The notes under the pieces are model-generated. The model was not told where the DNA came from and did not search any database. It saw nothing but the letters and a program-made list of their open reading frames with translations. A stretch of 64,000 nucleotides of DNA from Halomonas elongata (GTDB taxonomy: Bacteria; Pseudomonadota; Gammaproteobacteria; Pseudomonadales; Halomonadaceae), in contig NZ_JAJQTQ010000002.1 in NCBI RefSeq assembly GCF_029081005.1, forward strand, positions 62,001 to 126,000. Reading direction: 5' to 3'. Both the position numbers and the translations under genes were made by a program. Shown one piece after another: positions 62,855 to 64,000 of this stretch. Numbering within the stretch: the first letter of the stretch is position 1; the number at the start of each line of letters is the position of its first letter.

Positions 62855-63298
62855 ATGAGCTTTCAGGTTTACTTGTCCGGCGAGATTCATACCGACTGGC
62901 GTGACGAGATTCGTCGCGGTGTCGAGGCGGCCGGGCTGGATGTGGTGCTGACCTCGCCGGTGACCAACCATGACGCCAGCGATGCTGCCGGCGACCATCT
63001 CGGCGAGGAGCGCGAGGGGTTCTGGCGCGATCACCGCTCCTCCAAGGTCAACGCCATTCGTACCCGCACGTTGATCGCCGCCAGCGACCTGGTCGTGGTG
63101 CGCTTCGGTGACAAGTACAAGCAGTGGAACGCCGCCTTCGATGCCGGCTACTGCGCGGCACTGGGCAAGCCCTATGTGACCCTGCACAGCGAAGAGATCG
63201 TTCACCCGCTCAAGGAAGTCGACGCCGAGGCCATGGCCTGGGCCCGCTCGACGGACCAGGTGGTGAAGATCCTCGAGCACGTGCTGCGCCAGGCCTGA
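62855..63298 (+). CDS. ytoQ: YtoQ family protein
   Basis: 147 residues matching the YtoQ family in length and in VYLSGEIHTDWRDEIRRG, TSPVTNHDASDAAG, VVVRFGDKYKQWNAAFDAGY and ALGKPYVTLHSEEIVHPLKE. Fold is related to nucleoside 2-deoxyribosyltransferases; true function is not established. GGGGGAGA precedes the ATG. Confidence 0.93.
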   Translation: MSFQVYLSGEIHTDWRDEIRRGVEAAGLDVVLTSPVTNHDASDAAGDHLGEEREGFWRDHRSSKVNAIRTRTLIAASDLVVVRFGDKYKQWNAAFDAGYCAALGKPYVTLHSEEIVHPLKEVDAEAMAWARSTDQVVKILEHVLRQA

Positions 63299-63320
63299 GC
63301 GATCGGCATCGGGGCCGGCG

Positions 63321-64000
63321 CTATGCGTCGTTCCGGGGGGCCGGGAAGCGTACATCGAAGCCCCGGGCATCGAGTTGTCGGATCTCCTCGGGACGTCCCT
63401 GCTCGTCCAGCACGACCAGGCCGATGCCGGTGCCGTTCCACAGGCGTTCGCCGGCCTCGGCGCGATCCGGGTCGCGAGGTCGGATACGCATGGGCCGCCG
63501 CTTGGTGAACCAGTTGAGCGGCGAACGTGGTGCGTAGAGCCAGCGGTTGGCCCGGTCGAAGACGTCCAGCAGGGTATCGGGGAAGGTGTTCTTCACGCCG
63601 CTGGAGGTGATCTGCCAGATCTTCGAGCCCTGCCGGCGATGGCGAAGCTCGATATCATAGGCGAAGGAGTAGTGCACATCGCCCGAGAGAACCACGTAGT
63701 GGCCGGGAGTGCGCGAGTGGCGGAAGATGTTGAGCATCACGCTGGCCGCGCCGCGATGGGCCATCCAGTTCTCGGCGTCCACCAGTAGCGGTTTGCCGGC
63801 CAGGGTGAAGAGTTTCTGGACGACCTCGATGAGCTTGACGCCGAACATCGGTGTCGGCGAGACGATCACCACCGAGGGGGCGTCGAGCATCTGCTGTTGC
63901 AGCTCGGAGAGCGCCTCCCAGTCCATGAGCCCGGAGGGGCGTCCGAGTTTTCGCTCGCTGCGCCAACGGCGGGTACGGGTATCCAGCACCAACAGCGTCG
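63321..64000 (-). CDS. PhoD-like phosphatase/metallophosphoesterase (5'-truncated)
   Basis: C-terminal 226 residues or so of an alkaline phosphatase D-type protein; the frame stays open to the right edge of the window, so the start lies beyond. Visible: VIVSPTPMFGVKLIEVVQ, the metal-site segment HYVVLSGDVHYSFAYD and SKIWQITSSGVKN. PhoD enzymes are metal-dependent phosphomono/diesterases, often periplasmic; export signal cannot be checked here. Confidence 0.85.
   Translation of the reverse strand, partial: TLLVLDTRTRRWRSERKLGRPSGLMDWEALSELQQQMLDAPSVVIVSPTPMFGVKLIEVVQKLFTLAGKPLLVDAENWMAHRGAASVMLNIFRHSRTPGHYVVLSGDVHYSFAYDIELRHRRQGSKIWQITSSGVKNTFPDTLLDVFDRANRWLYAPRSPLNWFTKRRPMRIRPRDPDRAEAGERLWNGTGIGLVVLDEQGRPEEIRQLDARGFDVRFPAPRNDA

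Overview
The window reads as chromosomal DNA of a high-G+C gammaproteobacterium, most likely a Halomonas-type member of the Halomonadaceae. That is an inference from overall gene content and protein style (AzlCD, SstT, YtoQ, ChaC, IucA/IucC-type siderophore genes, DHA2 exporters), not from a marker gene. Both ends cut genes: an ABC exporter on the left and a PhoD-like phosphatase on the right.

Region 1 (1-15.8 kb) is an iron island. After the ABC exporter and a fatty-acid hydroxylase come a ferrioxamine-type TonB receptor, an AraC regulator overlapping a FhuF-like ferric-siderophore reductase, and a FecI-like sigma factor. A four-gene leftward operon follows: PLP decarboxylase, amine N-monooxygenase, MFS exporter, and a fused acyltransferase/NIS synthetase. 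This order and the fusion match the dfoJ-dfoA-dfoC desferrioxamine pathway of Erwinia. An IutA-like receptor closes the island. Four Fur-box-like sites lie in front of these transcription units.

Region 2 (16.0-25.8 kb) is an integrated element in the 3' half of a CAT-anticodon tRNA gene. It carries a tyrosine integrase, two unknown genes, an AlpA-like protein, and a replication-initiator-like protein whose gene contains iteron-like dyads. It then has a DUF7673-like gene, a control-type region with 10-bp-phased repeats and a long palindrome, a type III-like Mod/Res pair, a FitAB/VapBC toxin-antitoxin pair, and attR. The layout resembles a phage satellite or small integrative island carrying defence cargo.

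Region 3 (25.8-40.5 kb) is accessory and partly decayed. It holds small lipoproteins, a DUF91 nuclease-like gene, a broken Abi gene, AbiEi antitoxin genes without a toxin, an AbgR/AbgT/amidohydrolase set, an IS3-type remnant, and a visibly A+T-rich stretch. The last part is a stand-alone adenylation-carrier-reductase protein facing its own Sfp/EntD-type phosphopantetheinyl transferase.

Region 4 (40.7-64 kb) is ordinary chromosome: a chemoreceptor, an XRE-cupin/AzlC/AzlD operon with a clear operator, an aldo-keto reductase, SstT, two divergent DHA2 exporters, and a DUF2946/PepSY pair. A sigma54-type catabolic locus follows (two M20 hydrolases, a small membrane protein, an SSS symporter and their bEBP). 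The end holds YnfA, an isocitrate dehydrogenase with an internal duplication, threonine deaminase, ChaC, YtoQ and a partial PhoD-like gene.

All calls come from reading the sequence; no database search was possible. Start codons were chosen by ribosome-binding sites, overlaps and family length.
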